Assembly: GCA_916613615.1 (NCBI GenBank)
Contig: OU744736.1
Span: forward strand, 15,449,724-15,513,723
DNA length: 64,000 bases
Direction of reading: 5' to 3'
Origin: Steromphala cineraria
Taxonomy: Eukaryota > Mollusca > Gastropoda > Trochida > Trochidae
This document shows positions 1-12,380 of this stretch, piece after piece. The notes beneath the pieces were generated by a model. That model saw only the letters and a program-made list of their open reading frames with translations, ran no database searches and had not been told where the DNA came from. A program made the position numbers and the translations under genes. How positions within the stretch are numbered: position 1 is the first letter of the stretch; each line of letters starts with the position of its first letter.

Positions 1-3000
1 AGAGATAGACCCAGCCAGTATATAGTATGTTGTTGGCTTTTTAGCTGGTCAGATGGCGACAGGTCAGCTGTATAGACAAGTAAGTAGTTAACCACTTCTT
101 AACAAGATATTCTACCTGCAGTTCAGGTCTGTTACAAAACCCATTGTTTGCATGGGAGGATACTTGAGTTTATTTTTTGGTAAACGACTTTTAAATACCG
201 CTTCCAATTGCAAGACTTGAACCATGAACAACGGAAAATGAAAAGAGAAGTAAAATATATTCAAGTATTGCTTTCAAGATTCGTATTTGAGTTTTTGATA
301 AATTCTTATTTCAAGAAGTCTGTAAAAATATGTGGGAATATGTTCGAGTTGATCGCCACTTTGGAGATTTGCGTTTTCATAATTTCATATATTTTACATT
401 AAATCTTGTCACAAACCGTGTTGTATCTGGAAGAAAGTTCGAGTTGTTTTGGTAAACGAAAAGTTTATTTCAATCGTTAACGACGTACAATAACATGAAA
501 GGACATCTGATCGTCGTATATACAGTACAGGTATTTACATTTTTAAATTTATTCAACAATCAGTCCAGAACTGTCACATACCATGTACGTCAATAGGAAG
601 ATACTCGAGTTGATCTTCTGGTTAACAACTGTTACCACAGCTCGGGCGACGTTAACAATGTACAATGAAACGTATGCCCCCTGTAGGTATACCGTAAATA
701 TATTGCATTTTAGTTGGTCACGTGACCCTCAGTCAGCTAAACTGGTCAGTATCTGGTCAGTTGTTGTTGGTCACCTCCAGTGGACACAAAGGATGCAACA
801 GGTGACATAGTGGAGAAGGTAGAGGGAAACAGGTTTGTTGTTATTGTTATTCGTTTCCTGTCATATCTAAACACGGACATATCGGGGGATGAATGACAAA
901 TGTTTGATTTTTTTTAGAATGTTAGAGTTTATTCTCTTGTTATCGTTTCCTCCCGTATTTTAACTTGTCAATATGGAAGTATTTAGCAAAACTTTTACTT
1001 TTAAAGATGCAAGTTTCTTTTTGTGTTTAAAAAGAGTTTTTCTACATTTAGAAAGCATCAACATTGATCAATGGAGTTAATAGAGCATTTTTGTTAAGAC
1101 TTTCAGATTTTCTAGACTTGAGTGATTAGTGTGTTAACAATGCAAGTCTGAGAAAAATATAGTTCAACTATGATTAATTCTTACTTATGTGTTCCACAGT
1201 CTCATTTGTGTGTTAACTTGTTTATTTTTTATAATCTAAAATCAAATGTACATATTGCCTTTCAAAGTCAGGTTTTGTGATGAGCTTTCATGACATAGTC
1301 CTATATTCAACAACAAAGATGTGGCCCTCTTGTATTCACGTAGAAGATAGTTGTAGAAGATACTTGTAAAACAACACTTTTGTTTTTATAAATCAATCAA
1401 TCAAATTCAACAGGAACAATGTCAAGTTTATGTCAATTAAATATCCATGGTCCTTAAATATAGCACGCAATCTTGTTTGTATATAAAACTAAGGTCTTTC
1501 TGAACAATGGTGTTGTTACTTCAACCAAAGACAAACATGCTTTGGACTGAAATATCCCGGGATATATTTTTCCATAATTTCAACACAATTGGGGAATGGT
1601 GTCAGCGAGACTTCTACAATGCCCTGATAGTCTATTGAGAATTTGACTCGTATCGTCTATAAATGACGACCTCATAAAATTATTGAAAATCTAGCAATAT
1701 AAGCCGTGCTCGGGTTAGAAAATCGATGAGCGTCCTAGATAATGCTAAAAAAGCTATGATAAAATAGGTCGTAAGGCAAATCTTTTTAAAAAGTCAGGTT
1801 ATTGTAGGATGATGTAGATGAATAAACACAACAAATAATAATAGTAGTAATGTGTAGAAATGATTGACATTTAATTTTCACTCTTTGGGCATTGTAATTT
1901 GCAACTAAATTAAGAACCGCATTTTGATGAATGATTTATGTACATACATATTCTTTTATTTCAAATTGTTTATGGAAACACATGTGACAGCTTGAATGCT
2001 TATTCATATTTGCAATCGAACTCCCGTTTAGCAATGTCAGATTGAACAGTTTTAGTAATATGTATTGTAAAAATCATAACTTCCGGCCATCTATAAATCA
2101 CACAACCTTGATTAAGAAAAATCTCAAATCTCAATAAAATCAGTTCGAAACGTTACACTCATTCCTTGCTACATGTTAAGGTCTCAGTTTCTGAAGTAAC
2201 CTTTCACCTTTCTGAACTTCCTGCCAATCGCAGGCCCGCTTTCATATTGAATTATGGCGACTAATGCGTAATCTCATCGCTGATTGGCTTGAATTACTTG
2301 ACATAAACTCAGAATCAGAATGTTATCTTAATGGATTACAAAAATAGTTTTGAAGAACATATGATACTGTTCAAAACACCAACGAAAACTATTAGGGGAA
2401 ATAAATATCTAAACTTATATATTCAATGAATAAATCTTACATTCAAGTTTTTCGGCCTATCTTATCTACCTAAAAATATACCAAACATTTTTCACATCAA
2501 CAATTGCACATATTCAAATACCGTATTGTCAAAATTGTGGTATGTAGATTTACACTGTGTTGTTTTATATTTAGCATGTTAGATGTACACCCGCAATAAA
2601 ATGACATTAACGTCAAATAAAAGCAATTTAAGCCACCACTGACAACAAAATGAGCGGATCAATATTTTCCCCGCGTCAGTGGAAACATTACATGTGCCAT
2701 AGATAAACCATTTTGATAAACAATATCAAATCAGCCATGGGCAGCAGATGTTAGGGTTGGTAATTGCATTCAGTCTGCATAGATGTCAGGTGATACACAA
2801 AGTCAGTGGCTAGGAATTAATTAAATATTGTATACTGTCATATCAGACATTCAATACAGTTTTATCACATATATACGGAATACAGTTATATCAACAGCGG
2901 AAATTCAGGAAAAGCCTTTGTCAGATGATTGGTATCGGTAAGTTCATATATGAACGATTTTTGAAGTTTACCGATTATCATTATGATAAGATTTATAATC

Positions 3001-4495
3001 ACATTTTTGTTTCTGAAATATTCATGTAGGATTGATCAAATTTTTTTCAAAACTATTAAGTACATGAACATTCTATATCTTCACTGGGCAATCAAACAAA
3101 TTTATGAAATCATGACACATTGAAATTTTTTTTCTATATATTTTATATTTTTTCATAGCACTTATTTTAAATATTTGATAAGGTTTAAGAGATAGATCAA
3201 GGAGAGTAATGGTTTTGAAACCTGCTTCGCTGGTAAAAGTTGTTAGAAACAAAATTAACTTTCTTATATTCCAGGGGCAGTAAGAAAAGAACAAGACAGG
3301 CTAAATGACTTTCTTCAGACATAATAAAAAGTCTAGTCCGATTAAAATCGAATTCGTTATTATGTGTTAAAGTTCAAAATGTTGCTTGGAACGGGATACG
3401 AAATTGTTCCATTGGGGGTTTCCTCTCAACAAGGCCTGAACACACTGTACATTTTAAAGACATGTTCTTATATTGAGATTTTTAGATTTTGCTTTGCAAT
3501 GATGATTAGAACGAAAAACAAGCAAGCTGGTATGATTTATATGGTCGCATAATTCATAAGAAAAATCGTTCGAAATTCAAATAACATTAGACATGTACAC
3601 GCATTATCTATAGAATATATCGAATACAAATAAAACACATAAAAGTTCACCGACAGTTCAACCATGTGTATCCTCTGCCGTGACCTCATTTAACCTTTCT
3701 GGTGACCTCTTCATGTATACTTTTATAGCTGTTTATATAGTAAGTGATTAAGTGGTCACTGGATGATTGGACATGTCAACAATTTCATAAATATTTACGT
3801 CCTTGGCCATTTTTAGTTTAACGACCGATAGTTATTGATGCGAAGAGAACGATCCCAAACTTCCGTGGTTTTATGGTCTATTGGCCATTGTTATGCTCGT
3901 TAGCGCCATTTGGTTAGAAACGGTTACATGACTACACTGAGTACTGGGCAATAGTGTGTATTTGTTTTAGTGAGAGCTCGATTCCCTGGTATACTTCCGT
4001 GATCCAAACATATCTTTTGTATTCAAGGTGTTCAACTTTTCGTTGGTTTCTATGCTAAAACGTTTATTCATATATATACGGTCATCTGAAACATGTATAG
4101 AACTGGTAAGTCGGTATGATATATCATTGGTATAAGCTAGACAATTAAATTTTCATACGTAAAAAATAAGGTGTTCTGGATTAAAACTTCCTAATTCTGA
4201 AACTATAAGCATACGACAACTTTGTAATGTGAAGAATATTAGATATTTATATTCCATTTAGAATTCTCTATTCCACCTTTGTTGCAACAAGCATTGGTGG
4301 ATCCAGAAGAGAGTTCCAAATATAGATAAAAAAAAATAATTTCAAAATTAGTGCTTGGGGCATCCAATGGACGCACCCTCCCAAACGAAAATCCTGTATC
4401 AACCCCTAACAAGCAAATTGGAAGTTTTTTTCCAAGAACACCTTGTTTTTCCTTACTTATATCAATATAACATCAATCTATCTTTTATTTTCAGA
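1..4495. other. Left intergenic region, no gene recognised
   Basis: AT-rich DNA with only short open frames (at most about 75 codons), none of which resembles a protein I know. No tandem array, long inverted repeat or RNA gene was seen. A pyrimidine tract ending in CAG at about 4482-4494 looks like a splice acceptor just before the ankyrin ORF. One or more 5' untranslated exons of that gene could therefore lie in this region, but I could not place them. Confidence 0.5.
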
Positions 4496-4511
4496 ATAAC
4501 CTATGCGGTGA

Positions 4512-6548
4512 ATGAGGCTTGGTCAGAAGCCTACACAAAAATTCAGAATGTCGTTGCTTGGCAACCTTCACGAAGCAATCTACGAGGGCGACACTGAACG
4601 CGTGATCCAATTGGCTAACGATGGAGCTGACTTGAATGTGACCTACACGCAAGAAACTGCTTTCACTCAAGCATTTGATCAAGGACATATGGATATGACT
4701 TTTGAAATCATCAAGCATCCATACTTCGATCCGAATGCTGCCAATCAATTTAACAGAACCCCCCTCTTCTTTGCTGCAAAACATGGCACATATGAAATGG
4801 CATCTGCGCTCTTGGACAAAGGGGCGGAAGTTGACGATTGTGACATCAGCGGAGTTACCCCCCTTGGTGCCACAGCTTGGTACAATCAACACAAGGTCGC
4901 GCAGCTGTTGATAGATCGAGGAGCCAACATCAACAAGCAAGATGATCGGGGTGAAAGTCCTTTATATCGAGCATGTTCCAACGTCAGCAGCGACGTCGTC
5001 AAGGTCCTGCTAGACAACGGAGCAGACGTGAATCTTCAAACAATTGCGAAAAACAATGGCAGGACGTTCACTCCTCTTATGGCAGCCTTACCATCAAGAT
5101 ATGAACTAGAAGTCCGTAAGAGAAAAATGTCTGAAATGATAAACCTGACAAAGATGATGATATCTTATGGATGTGATCTGCATGCTACTCAAAGTCAAGG
5201 ACGGACGGTCCTTCACGTTGCCGTGGATAGGAATGAGATCTATAGTGCTTGTCTTCTTGTGGAACAGGGCTGTGATCTGGAGGTCAAAGATAAAGATGGA
5301 CTAACACCTTTCCAACTTGCCATTCAACCCAATCTTCAACACTATGAGATGGCGATGATGTTACTTTTGAATGGTGCTAATGTGAACTCAAGGTTGCTTG
5401 ACAAAGACAGTGGACTTCATGTTCTTCCATTAACGATGGTGCTGAAATCAAAGCCAGATCGTCATGAGGGCAGGGGACTTAAAAGAGATCGACTATTGCA
5501 GTCTCTGATACTTGCTACTGACTTGACAGGCAAGGGATATTCTGAGATAGCTCACGCTTTAGAAACAACTTCAATTCTTGAAGAGGACTTGGAAGTTCTT
5601 CAAACCCTCGATCTTTCTCAAGCAAGTTCTCTACAGAATCTTTGCAGATTAAGAATCAGAAACGCTTTGGGACAAAATATGCTTAGAAAACTTGAAATGT
5701 TGTCGGTGCCATACCAAGTGAGGAGGTTTATAGCTATGGGCATTGACTTCAGGACTGGCAGTCCAACTCATTGCTGCATCTTAAAGACATGCATTGAGGA
5801 GAATGATGGTTCAACGTTAAAGGGTCTTCTCTCTCAGGGTACACCTCTGAACATCCGACTTGCGGAATATTCTCCCCTTACTCTCGCAGCCGAGTGTGGA
5901 AGCATCGATGCTGTGAAGGTTTTACTTGAACACGGAGCCGATCCATCCAAATTTGATGTTTCGGGTCAAAGTGCACTTCATGCTTCAGCCTCGAAGGGTT
6001 CCATTGAAGTCGTGAAGCTTCTTCTGGAGACGCAGTGTAACGTCAACCTCTTGAACCACTTGGGCAACACTCCGGTGCAGGAAGCAGCAAATATGGGTCA
6101 TTTCGAAACTGTGATACTCCTTTTGAAACATGGCGCCAATTCTTCTTTGGTTGGACCTTCTGGAATACCCGTCGTGCATCTTGCCGCCGGAAGTGGTCAT
6201 TATGATGCCGTTCAGTGCCTGATGAAGGTGTCTGATGACAAAATTTTGGTAGACAAATTCGGGAACACTGCCCTACATGTCGCAGCTTCAAGGGGCATCA
6301 TTTACCTCAAAGATGGAATCCGACTTCCGGCTTTATACAATGAGGAAGTTCTTGAGATGCTTGATTCGGCCATGCTTCCAATGACTTCCGAACCGCCAAG
6401 GTACATCCGGTCCGACGGGGTCAATCATATTGGAGTGTTGAAACTGCTGTTACAGAATGGAGTTGATAGGGCCGTGTTAAATGCAGAAAAGAAATCTGCT
6501 GTTGATCTGGCAAGAAAATATTTCAAAATTGCAGAAAGGTTATTTTAA
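4512..6548 (+). CDS. Ankyrin-repeat protein with an internal SOCS-box-like motif (ASB-like)
   Basis: An uninterrupted 678-residue ORF. Residues about 13-345 hold roughly eight ankyrin repeats (for example RTPLFFAAKHG, GVTPLGATAWY, GRTVLHVAVDR). Residues 371-411 read as a SOCS box: a BC-box-like segment SSLQNLCRLRIR (372-383), then a Cul5-box-like segment LSVPYQVRRFI (397-407). Residues about 415-655 hold five or six more ankyrin repeats (YSPLTLAAECG, GQSALHASASKG, GNTALHVAASRG). In ASB proteins the SOCS box recruits elongin B/C and Cullin-5 and the ankyrins bind the substrate; a ubiquitin-ligase adaptor role here is inferred. The family motif normally sits at the C-terminus, so its central place is odd. 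Met1 has a poor context (T at -3). Met13 at 4548 has A at -3 and may be the real start, giving 666 residues. A splice acceptor ends near 4494, so a 5' UTR exon upstream is likely. Confidence 0.85.
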   Translation: MRLGQKPTQKFRMSLLGNLHEAIYEGDTERVIQLANDGADLNVTYTQETAFTQAFDQGHMDMTFEIIKHPYFDPNAANQFNRTPLFFAAKHGTYEMASALLDKGAEVDDCDISGVTPLGATAWYNQHKVAQLLIDRGANINKQDDRGESPLYRACSNVSSDVVKVLLDNGADVNLQTIAKNNGRTFTPLMAALPSRYELEVRKRKMSEMINLTKMMISYGCDLHATQSQGRTVLHVAVDRNEIYSACLLVEQGCDLEVKDKDGLTPFQLAIQPNLQHYEMAMMLLLNGANVNSRLLDKDSGLHVLPLTMVLKSKPDRHEGRGLKRDRLLQSLILATDLTGKGYSEIAHALETTSILEEDLEVLQTLDLSQASSLQNLCRLRIRNALGQNMLRKLEMLSVPYQVRRFIAMGIDFRTGSPTHCCILKTCIEENDGSTLKGLLSQGTPLNIRLAEYSPLTLAAECGSIDAVKVLLEHGADPSKFDVSGQSALHASASKGSIEVVKLLLETQCNVNLLNHLGNTPVQEAANMGHFETVILLLKHGANSSLVGPSGIPVVHLAAGSGHYDAVQCLMKVSDDKILVDKFGNTALHVAASRGIIYLKDGIRLPALYNEEVLEMLDSAMLPMTSEPPRYIRSDGVNHIGVLKLLLQNGVDRAVLNAEKKSAVDLARKYFKIAERLF

Positions 6549-7015
6549 ACGATCTCTGTATTGCTATATGAATTGTTTCCTAACATGCTATAGTATCTTT
6601 AAAATCATAGCTATCCTCATTTAGGTCGTCTACACAAAAAAGGAAATGTCTTTGAACAATTCTCAAAAGAATCTAAGGAACATTTGTATAGTGTCCCCAA
6701 TATACTTTATGTCTCAGCGCATGGTTACAGTTCTGTGTCCCATGAAAAAACACATAACATATTGGAATCAAATTATGCGCGTGACGCAGTTTCTGTATTG
6801 CGCTTTGATGTCAGAAGCAAGGCAGGGGTCGAAAATGAAATTCACCAAAATTCCAAATTTCCAATATTAATCAAAGATAAAAATACTTAAAGTTTAAAAA
6901 TCAGGAGCCCAATGTCAGGTATGCATTTGGGTATGATCAAAACTTCAAACAAAACAGTTCTCTTTGAGCTGCTGACATTGAAAGTTAGTGCAAATGATAT
7001 TACTACTTGAGTGTT

Positions 7016-7519
7016 CCTTAACTTCTTTTGAGTAGGCCCTGTTCGAGAAATTTTGTGAATAAAGCGGTGAAGTGAACTGTTACATATATAGAAGGTTCTT
7101 TTAAGAGCAATGATATCAATTCAAGTTTTGGAAAGTTGACAGACATAACCGAAGGCCTGTTTATTGATTGAACAGTTAATGCCATATAGAGAACATCACA
7201 AAGCTTCGACTGAGCAAGTTGTCCTTACATGTGCGTTATGTGTTGAATGTTTCCATGAACATTTTGAGCACACAATTCTCTACCTGGAACACGCTGATTT
7301 AAGTTTAAATTTCATCATTGTCAGAGGTATCAAAACGATCTTTTTAGGGGAAGAACCATTGTATTGCTACAGAACGGTTTCACAGAGAAATGTTTACACT
7401 TTTGCTACAACCACATCTTGGTCAAATACCTCTGCGTAGAGCCACCCTGGTCCCGTAGGTCCTTCCTCTATGAAGATGTTAAGCAGAATAAAAGGTTTAA
7501 CCCTTAACTTCTTTGAGTT
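7016..7519. repeat. Two solo ends related to the 10.4-kb inverted-repeat element
   Basis: Positions 7016-7035 (CCTTAACTTCTTTTGAGTAG) match the inner and outer part of the right terminus of the element at 10434-10964. Positions 7492-7519 are a second, diverged copy. Both are in the same orientation, so they do not pair as the two ends of one insertion. The stretch 7340-7490 also weakly resembles the interior of that element. They look like decayed members of the same family. Confidence 0.5.
7058..7063 (+). terminator. Possible polyadenylation signal of the ankyrin gene
   Basis: AATAAA about 510 bases after the stop codon. It is the first canonical hexamer I noticed downstream on this strand. 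The usage is not established. Confidence 0.3.
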
Positions 7520-8030
7520 GTAATCTTATACGTTAGTATTATTTGGGCAAGGGTCAACCATACAGTGCTTCCATGGTATTTTGCAGATCACAATCCTGGT
7601 TTTGAGAAAAGCACCCTTTGTGATTTGAAAAATGGTTCATCCATTCCTAGTTTATTTTTTCATTCTCTCACATTTTACATATTAAGGTCGTTTAAAAGTA
7701 TTATCACCATGCCATAAGGAACTCTTTCTTTGTAGGGATCTATTATCATTATATGGTCAAACGTTTTTGGTGACTTTTAGTGAACCTGATGAACAAATAA
7801 CTACCTGAAGCATCTAATACCTTCCAATAATTAAAATGTTGAAGGAAAAAATCAAAGAATATAATACCATTTTCAGATAACAGCAGATAAGTGCACATAA
7901 ATTACTTGTTTACTTGTTCCGTCATTAGTTTTGTTACAGAATTTGTGTTGGATAAGTTTTAAAAATTTAAAAGAAAATACTTTTTCTTTGTCCCATGAAT
8001 TTTTATTTAACGAGGTATGACTGTTTTGTT

Positions 8031-8385
8031 AAAGGATGACGGTCTATTGCAATCAATAAAACACATAAATTAGTCATTCGTGTGTTCATTCAAGGCTTTA
8101 TCTTGAGGACTACCCGATTTGAAACTGTTAGCAAGCTTTTCGAGTCACAGGCTAACACATAATCTACAATTTGTTGTACCATATCATTATATGATAATTG
8201 AAATGGGTAAAGGATGACGGTCTATTGCAATTATTAAAAAACATAAATGAGTGACTCGTTTTTGTCGTGTTTTCAGTCAAGGCTTTATCTCGAGGATTAC
8301 CCAATTTGAAACTGCTGCCAGGCTCTTCGAGTCATAAGTTGATTCTAACCAATAAATCTACAGTTTGTCGTATCAGATATGAGAC
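8031..8385. repeat. Direct tandem duplication, 178-bp period
   Basis: The block beginning AAAGGATGACGGTCTATTGC at 8031 recurs at 8209 with about 80-85% identity by eye, including the shared phrases CAAGGCTTTATCT and TTCGAGTCA. It has no coding potential. Confidence 0.8.
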
Positions 8386-8397
8386 AAAAATATAGAA

Positions 8398-8929
8398 ATA
8401 GAGCCATTGGCTCAGAGGCGCTCTGTATCTCATCAGGCTTCATATCAATTTTGGTTTAGTGTGAGCCACAGGGTCACAAAATGTACAATTTTGAAATCCT
8501 AAATTAGGAGTCTGTACACAAAGGTTCATCTTTCAAAGCCTGATGCTTCTTGAAAAAAAAGATGAAAATAGGTTTTAAGGGTGTGAACCTTATTAGGGGT
8601 CACAGGGTCACCAAAGTTATGAATTATGTTCCTCATTAGTCAAGTAGTATGTACATACGGTTTCAGCTTTCTAGGCCTTACGCTTCTGTAGAAGAAGATA
8701 AAAATAGGTTTTTAGGGCTTTGCCCATGTGGCCCTTATTATGGACCACAGGGCCACCAAAGCTACAATTTATAATCCTCACTAGCCAAGGAGTCTGTACA
8801 CAAAGTTCCAGCTTTCTAGGCCTTAAGGTTCTTGAGAAGAAGTCGAAATTCCACAAAGTTTACGGACGGACGCCTGACACCATGCCATGCCACAAGCCCA
8901 TCGGGCCTTACAGGCCAGATGAGCTAAAA
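8398..8929 (+). repeat. Dispersed hairpin-ended element with tandem core, copy 1
   Basis: It starts with a GAGCCATTGGCTC-type inverted repeat. It continues with about three diverged tandem units of about 150 bp (CACAGGGTCACCAAAG, then GGAGTCTGTACACAAAG). It ends with ACGGACGGACGCC, GCCATGCCACAAGCCCATC and a CAGATGAGCT half-palindrome. The same family occurs at 16297-18090 in this orientation and at 41361-42673 in reverse. A short stray piece (CCCTTATTAGGGGTCATAGGGTCACC) lies near 10000-10030. Confidence 0.8.
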
Positions 8930-10433
8930 TTTGCCTCTCCGTATCATTTTATTATAAAGATACATTTGTAATTGCAAATCCTTAATTTTAAATGCATCCA
9001 GATGAATTGAACTATCTTAATCAAATGATTAATTTGAGTTTCAATGAACAGAGATATCAACTGTGCTCTTATGGGTTAATTATATAGGATGAAATGAAAC
9101 ATTATGAATCACCAAAGTAGCATAAAAGACATCATCTAAACCTCTCAGTCCCCGAAGATTGAAAAAGGCGTAAGAATCCATGCAGAGACGTCATTATGGT
9201 GAAAACAAGAAGTTGTTCATACAAAGTATCCTTGTTTTTCGGAAATGACAAGGCAAGTGAACTTCAAAAGGGTTTTTCCTTACTATTTACTTGCAAAATA
9301 ACACTTGGCAATGGACTACTTGTGTAACTAAAGAGAAACCAGATCCGAACTGTATTCCTAAATGTACATTTGCGCTGTAAATGTCCAATACAGAAAACAA
9401 TATGTTCCTTTTGTTTCGGGTAAATATTCATATAGAGCACATGCATAACATACAAAAAACTCTGAAGGTCTGGTTGTACTTTAATTTCATGCAAGTCTGT
9501 TACCATGAAAAATAACCTTTTTATAGTTATCTCGACAATGACTTTTACCATGAACACATGATTCGTTTGGGATTTCAAGTTTTTGATTAAATTGACATTT
9601 AGTTTGTTGTATACCAGTATACCAAACCTAGTTATAAGGTATGCTAGGAAGATTTCATTTTAACCTTCCTTTTATATAAATTTTCATTGTTATTCCCAAC
9701 TGCAAGATATACAATAGAAATACAATTTAAACTGTTCCTGGAACCAACATGTTGCCACGACACGGTGAAAGCGTATCGAGCTACTCTCTTGGTTTCACAC
9801 CTTGCCTTCAGTTCTTGGGTCGACGTATATTTACCCGACTTATAAATTGATCACTTAGTACATTATGATCAAGAGTTCCTCAAATGGAATTTTTAAGATG
9901 GATAAGCGGTCAATTTGATGTGTATTGCGATCTGAAACTGCTTTCTACACTTTTTGGTTTTCCAGAAGAAGGCACATGATCTTAAAGGGTGTGGCTCTTG
10001 TGGCCCTTATTAGGGGTCATAGGGTCACCAAGTAACATCACTAGTTTTGAAATGTTTAATTAGAAAATGGCTTTGCGAGTAATAATGTACATCACTGATG
10101 ATTACTCGGCGGCGGAAATCCATTTAAAAGCTGTCAGTTGTGATTGGACTATTCGACATGCTCTAAGTTGGCTGATCTGCTAGCACAAATACTGTGGCCC
10201 ATGATGTCAAGGTTTGGAAATCTTCCATGTCGGCTGTGATGTTGTGAAAAAGTGAAACCCTTGAGTTTCCTCTCCTGTGTGATTCTAACAAATACCTACC
10301 ATAGAAGTTCTCTTACCACGGAGGTAATAAATCCTACCCAAACCTCAGTTCAAAATGGACAACTGCTTGAAACGGAGAAGCTTGATATGTTGCAATCAAA
10401 TTCAGATAAGCATCAGCAACACTGTTAAAAATG

Positions 10434-10964
10434 TATACTACTCAAAAGAAGTTAAGGGTCAAACCTATATTTCTTGATGACATCTTCAGTCACGAAGAAC
10501 CATTGCATGGCTGCAGGGTGGATCCAACTTCAACAGAGATTTGGTTGAAGCCTATATATAAAAACCTACTCAGTTAAATCACCCTGTAGCCACACATTGC
10601 TTTCTTCCTCAATCAAGATGTTTATGCTTAGTCTGACCATAACGATATTTCAATTGAAAGCAGCATTGTCATTGAAATTATACGCTTAAAATTATTCTTG
10701 GAAAATACATATCTGACATGTTTAATGACACGTTCACCTCATAATGATTCGTCAATTTCATGAACCCTTGTTTTGAGCATAACCGTTGGTGATTTTCAGG
10801 ATGCTGTCGTACTCCTTGATTTTTATTTAAGCATATGCTTTGTACACTTCTTTTGTCAACAGGATAAACTAAGGCTATTTCAATACAATTTCTACTTAGT
10901 TACTTCAATTCACATCTTGTCAGGCAGAAAAAGGTTTGACCCTTAACTTCTTTTGAGTAGTATA
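10434..10964. mobile_element. 531-bp non-autonomous element with perfect 33-bp terminal inverted repeats
   Basis: Positions 10434-10466 and 10932-10964 are exact reverse complements over 33 bases (outer end TATACTACTCAAAAGAAG). The outermost bases are TATA on both sides, so the target duplication could be TA (Tc1/mariner style), with the repeat itself being 29-31 bp. The interior has no transposase-sized ORF. Two related ends lie at 7016-7035 and 7492-7519. The perfect termini suggest recent activity or gene conversion. Confidence 0.85.
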
Positions 10965-12380
10965 TGTTTAATGCCTCAGTCATTTCCATATAGTTTGGAA
11001 AACAGAACACGCTCATGTCACATGGTTACTGAATCAGGGCTTTTGAAAGGTGAATCCCTGAAATTTGTCTGTGTCTGTCTCTGGTTTCAATCATCCGGAA
11101 TCCCAAGAAGTGATTCTATGAGGTTAGTGAACATTTTCATGACTTGAACCAGCTTTTTTGGGGTTGAGAATGTTTGGTAAAGGACATGTCGCAATGTGAC
11201 CATACAAAAGGACTGCTTCAAACTACTGAAACAGTTTAGCAAAAATCTAGGGAATCCCATCTTCAAACTACCGACATGTTAAATTCATTCAAATAACATG
11301 GTTTGTCGTTCCTTGAAAACTAGCAATCTGTTTGGCTGAATCACTTGTACCATGCGCTAAGTGTGTGGAGTTGCATGCAGCTTGGACAGCATTTCAGCCA
11401 TTAACGGCAATGTTTTTTCAAGGCTTTGAAATAAATTTAGAAGTGACATACTAATGATTTTCCAAAATTAATAATTTATCCAGATACTATTGCTGTTCTC
11501 AAGCAATATTTAAGTTCCTTTCCGATGCATAACATTACAGCTGCTAGTTAACACTGCATGTTCAAATCTGTCATTTGGAAATGAGAATAACAAATCATAT
11601 TTAACTATGAAACATTTATTTCATTTAAAAATGGATGATTTACAAAACAAATGCTCTCTTGAAAACAAAAACATCCTTCACAGTGAGTAAACAAAATGCA
11701 AACATTCATTATTCTTGTGTTGACCTATAATCAATTCATGGGCAAGGTAATCTGTAAGTAAATGCTTGTTTCAAATATATTCTTCGATATTTTTACAATA
11801 TACCTGGCCATTTCTGACCAATCACAGAAAATTTTCAACAAATTGGATTTCTCACTTATTTTGGTCCCGTTGAAGATCTGTTGTAAGCTGGAAAACACAG
11901 GGATATAATGGAAAAGCTTAATTTTATCTTTATTATATTTTACAGCAATATAAAATCATTGACACATCAATCAAGTTCGCAATCATTCGGATTAATGGTT
12001 ACTTTACAAACCACAAGAATAAACAGTCTTTTTTGATGAGAGATATTTATGGGTAAGGCAGGATGGAAATAGAAAATGGTTGAATTCTACTTATTGACAT
12101 GAGAGGAGATAACTATACAATACAAACAGCAAAAAGATGCTGATTGGCAAAAATTAATATACCAAACAAAATAGGTTAATGCAATCAATAGATAATCTGG
12201 TACGGGCTGTTAAATAATCCATATGATACTTAATTAAACAATATTTTAGGTTCGCCATAACTTTTTTGTTGAGCATATTTGCATTCAACTGTCATGAAAT
12301 TGATAGAAAAGCTTTTGAAAAGGGGAAATGGGAAGTCTTTGAGACTCTTTTATAGTAACGAGTATGTGGGTTAATTAGAA

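Larger units (their letters stand above)
6549..12380. other. Non-coding region between the ankyrin and FKBP genes
   Basis: Apart from the repeats listed separately, I see no gene. Open frames are short and lack recognisable motifs. Part of the left side is probably the 3' UTR of the ankyrin gene, and part of the right side the 3' UTR of the FKBP gene on the other strand. TTTATT, the reverse of AATAAA, occurs near 11612 and 11929. Confidence 0.5.

Noticed and set aside
583..810. 75-codon ORF near the left edge
   Set aside because: No recognisable domain, no gene context, typical chance length for this base composition.
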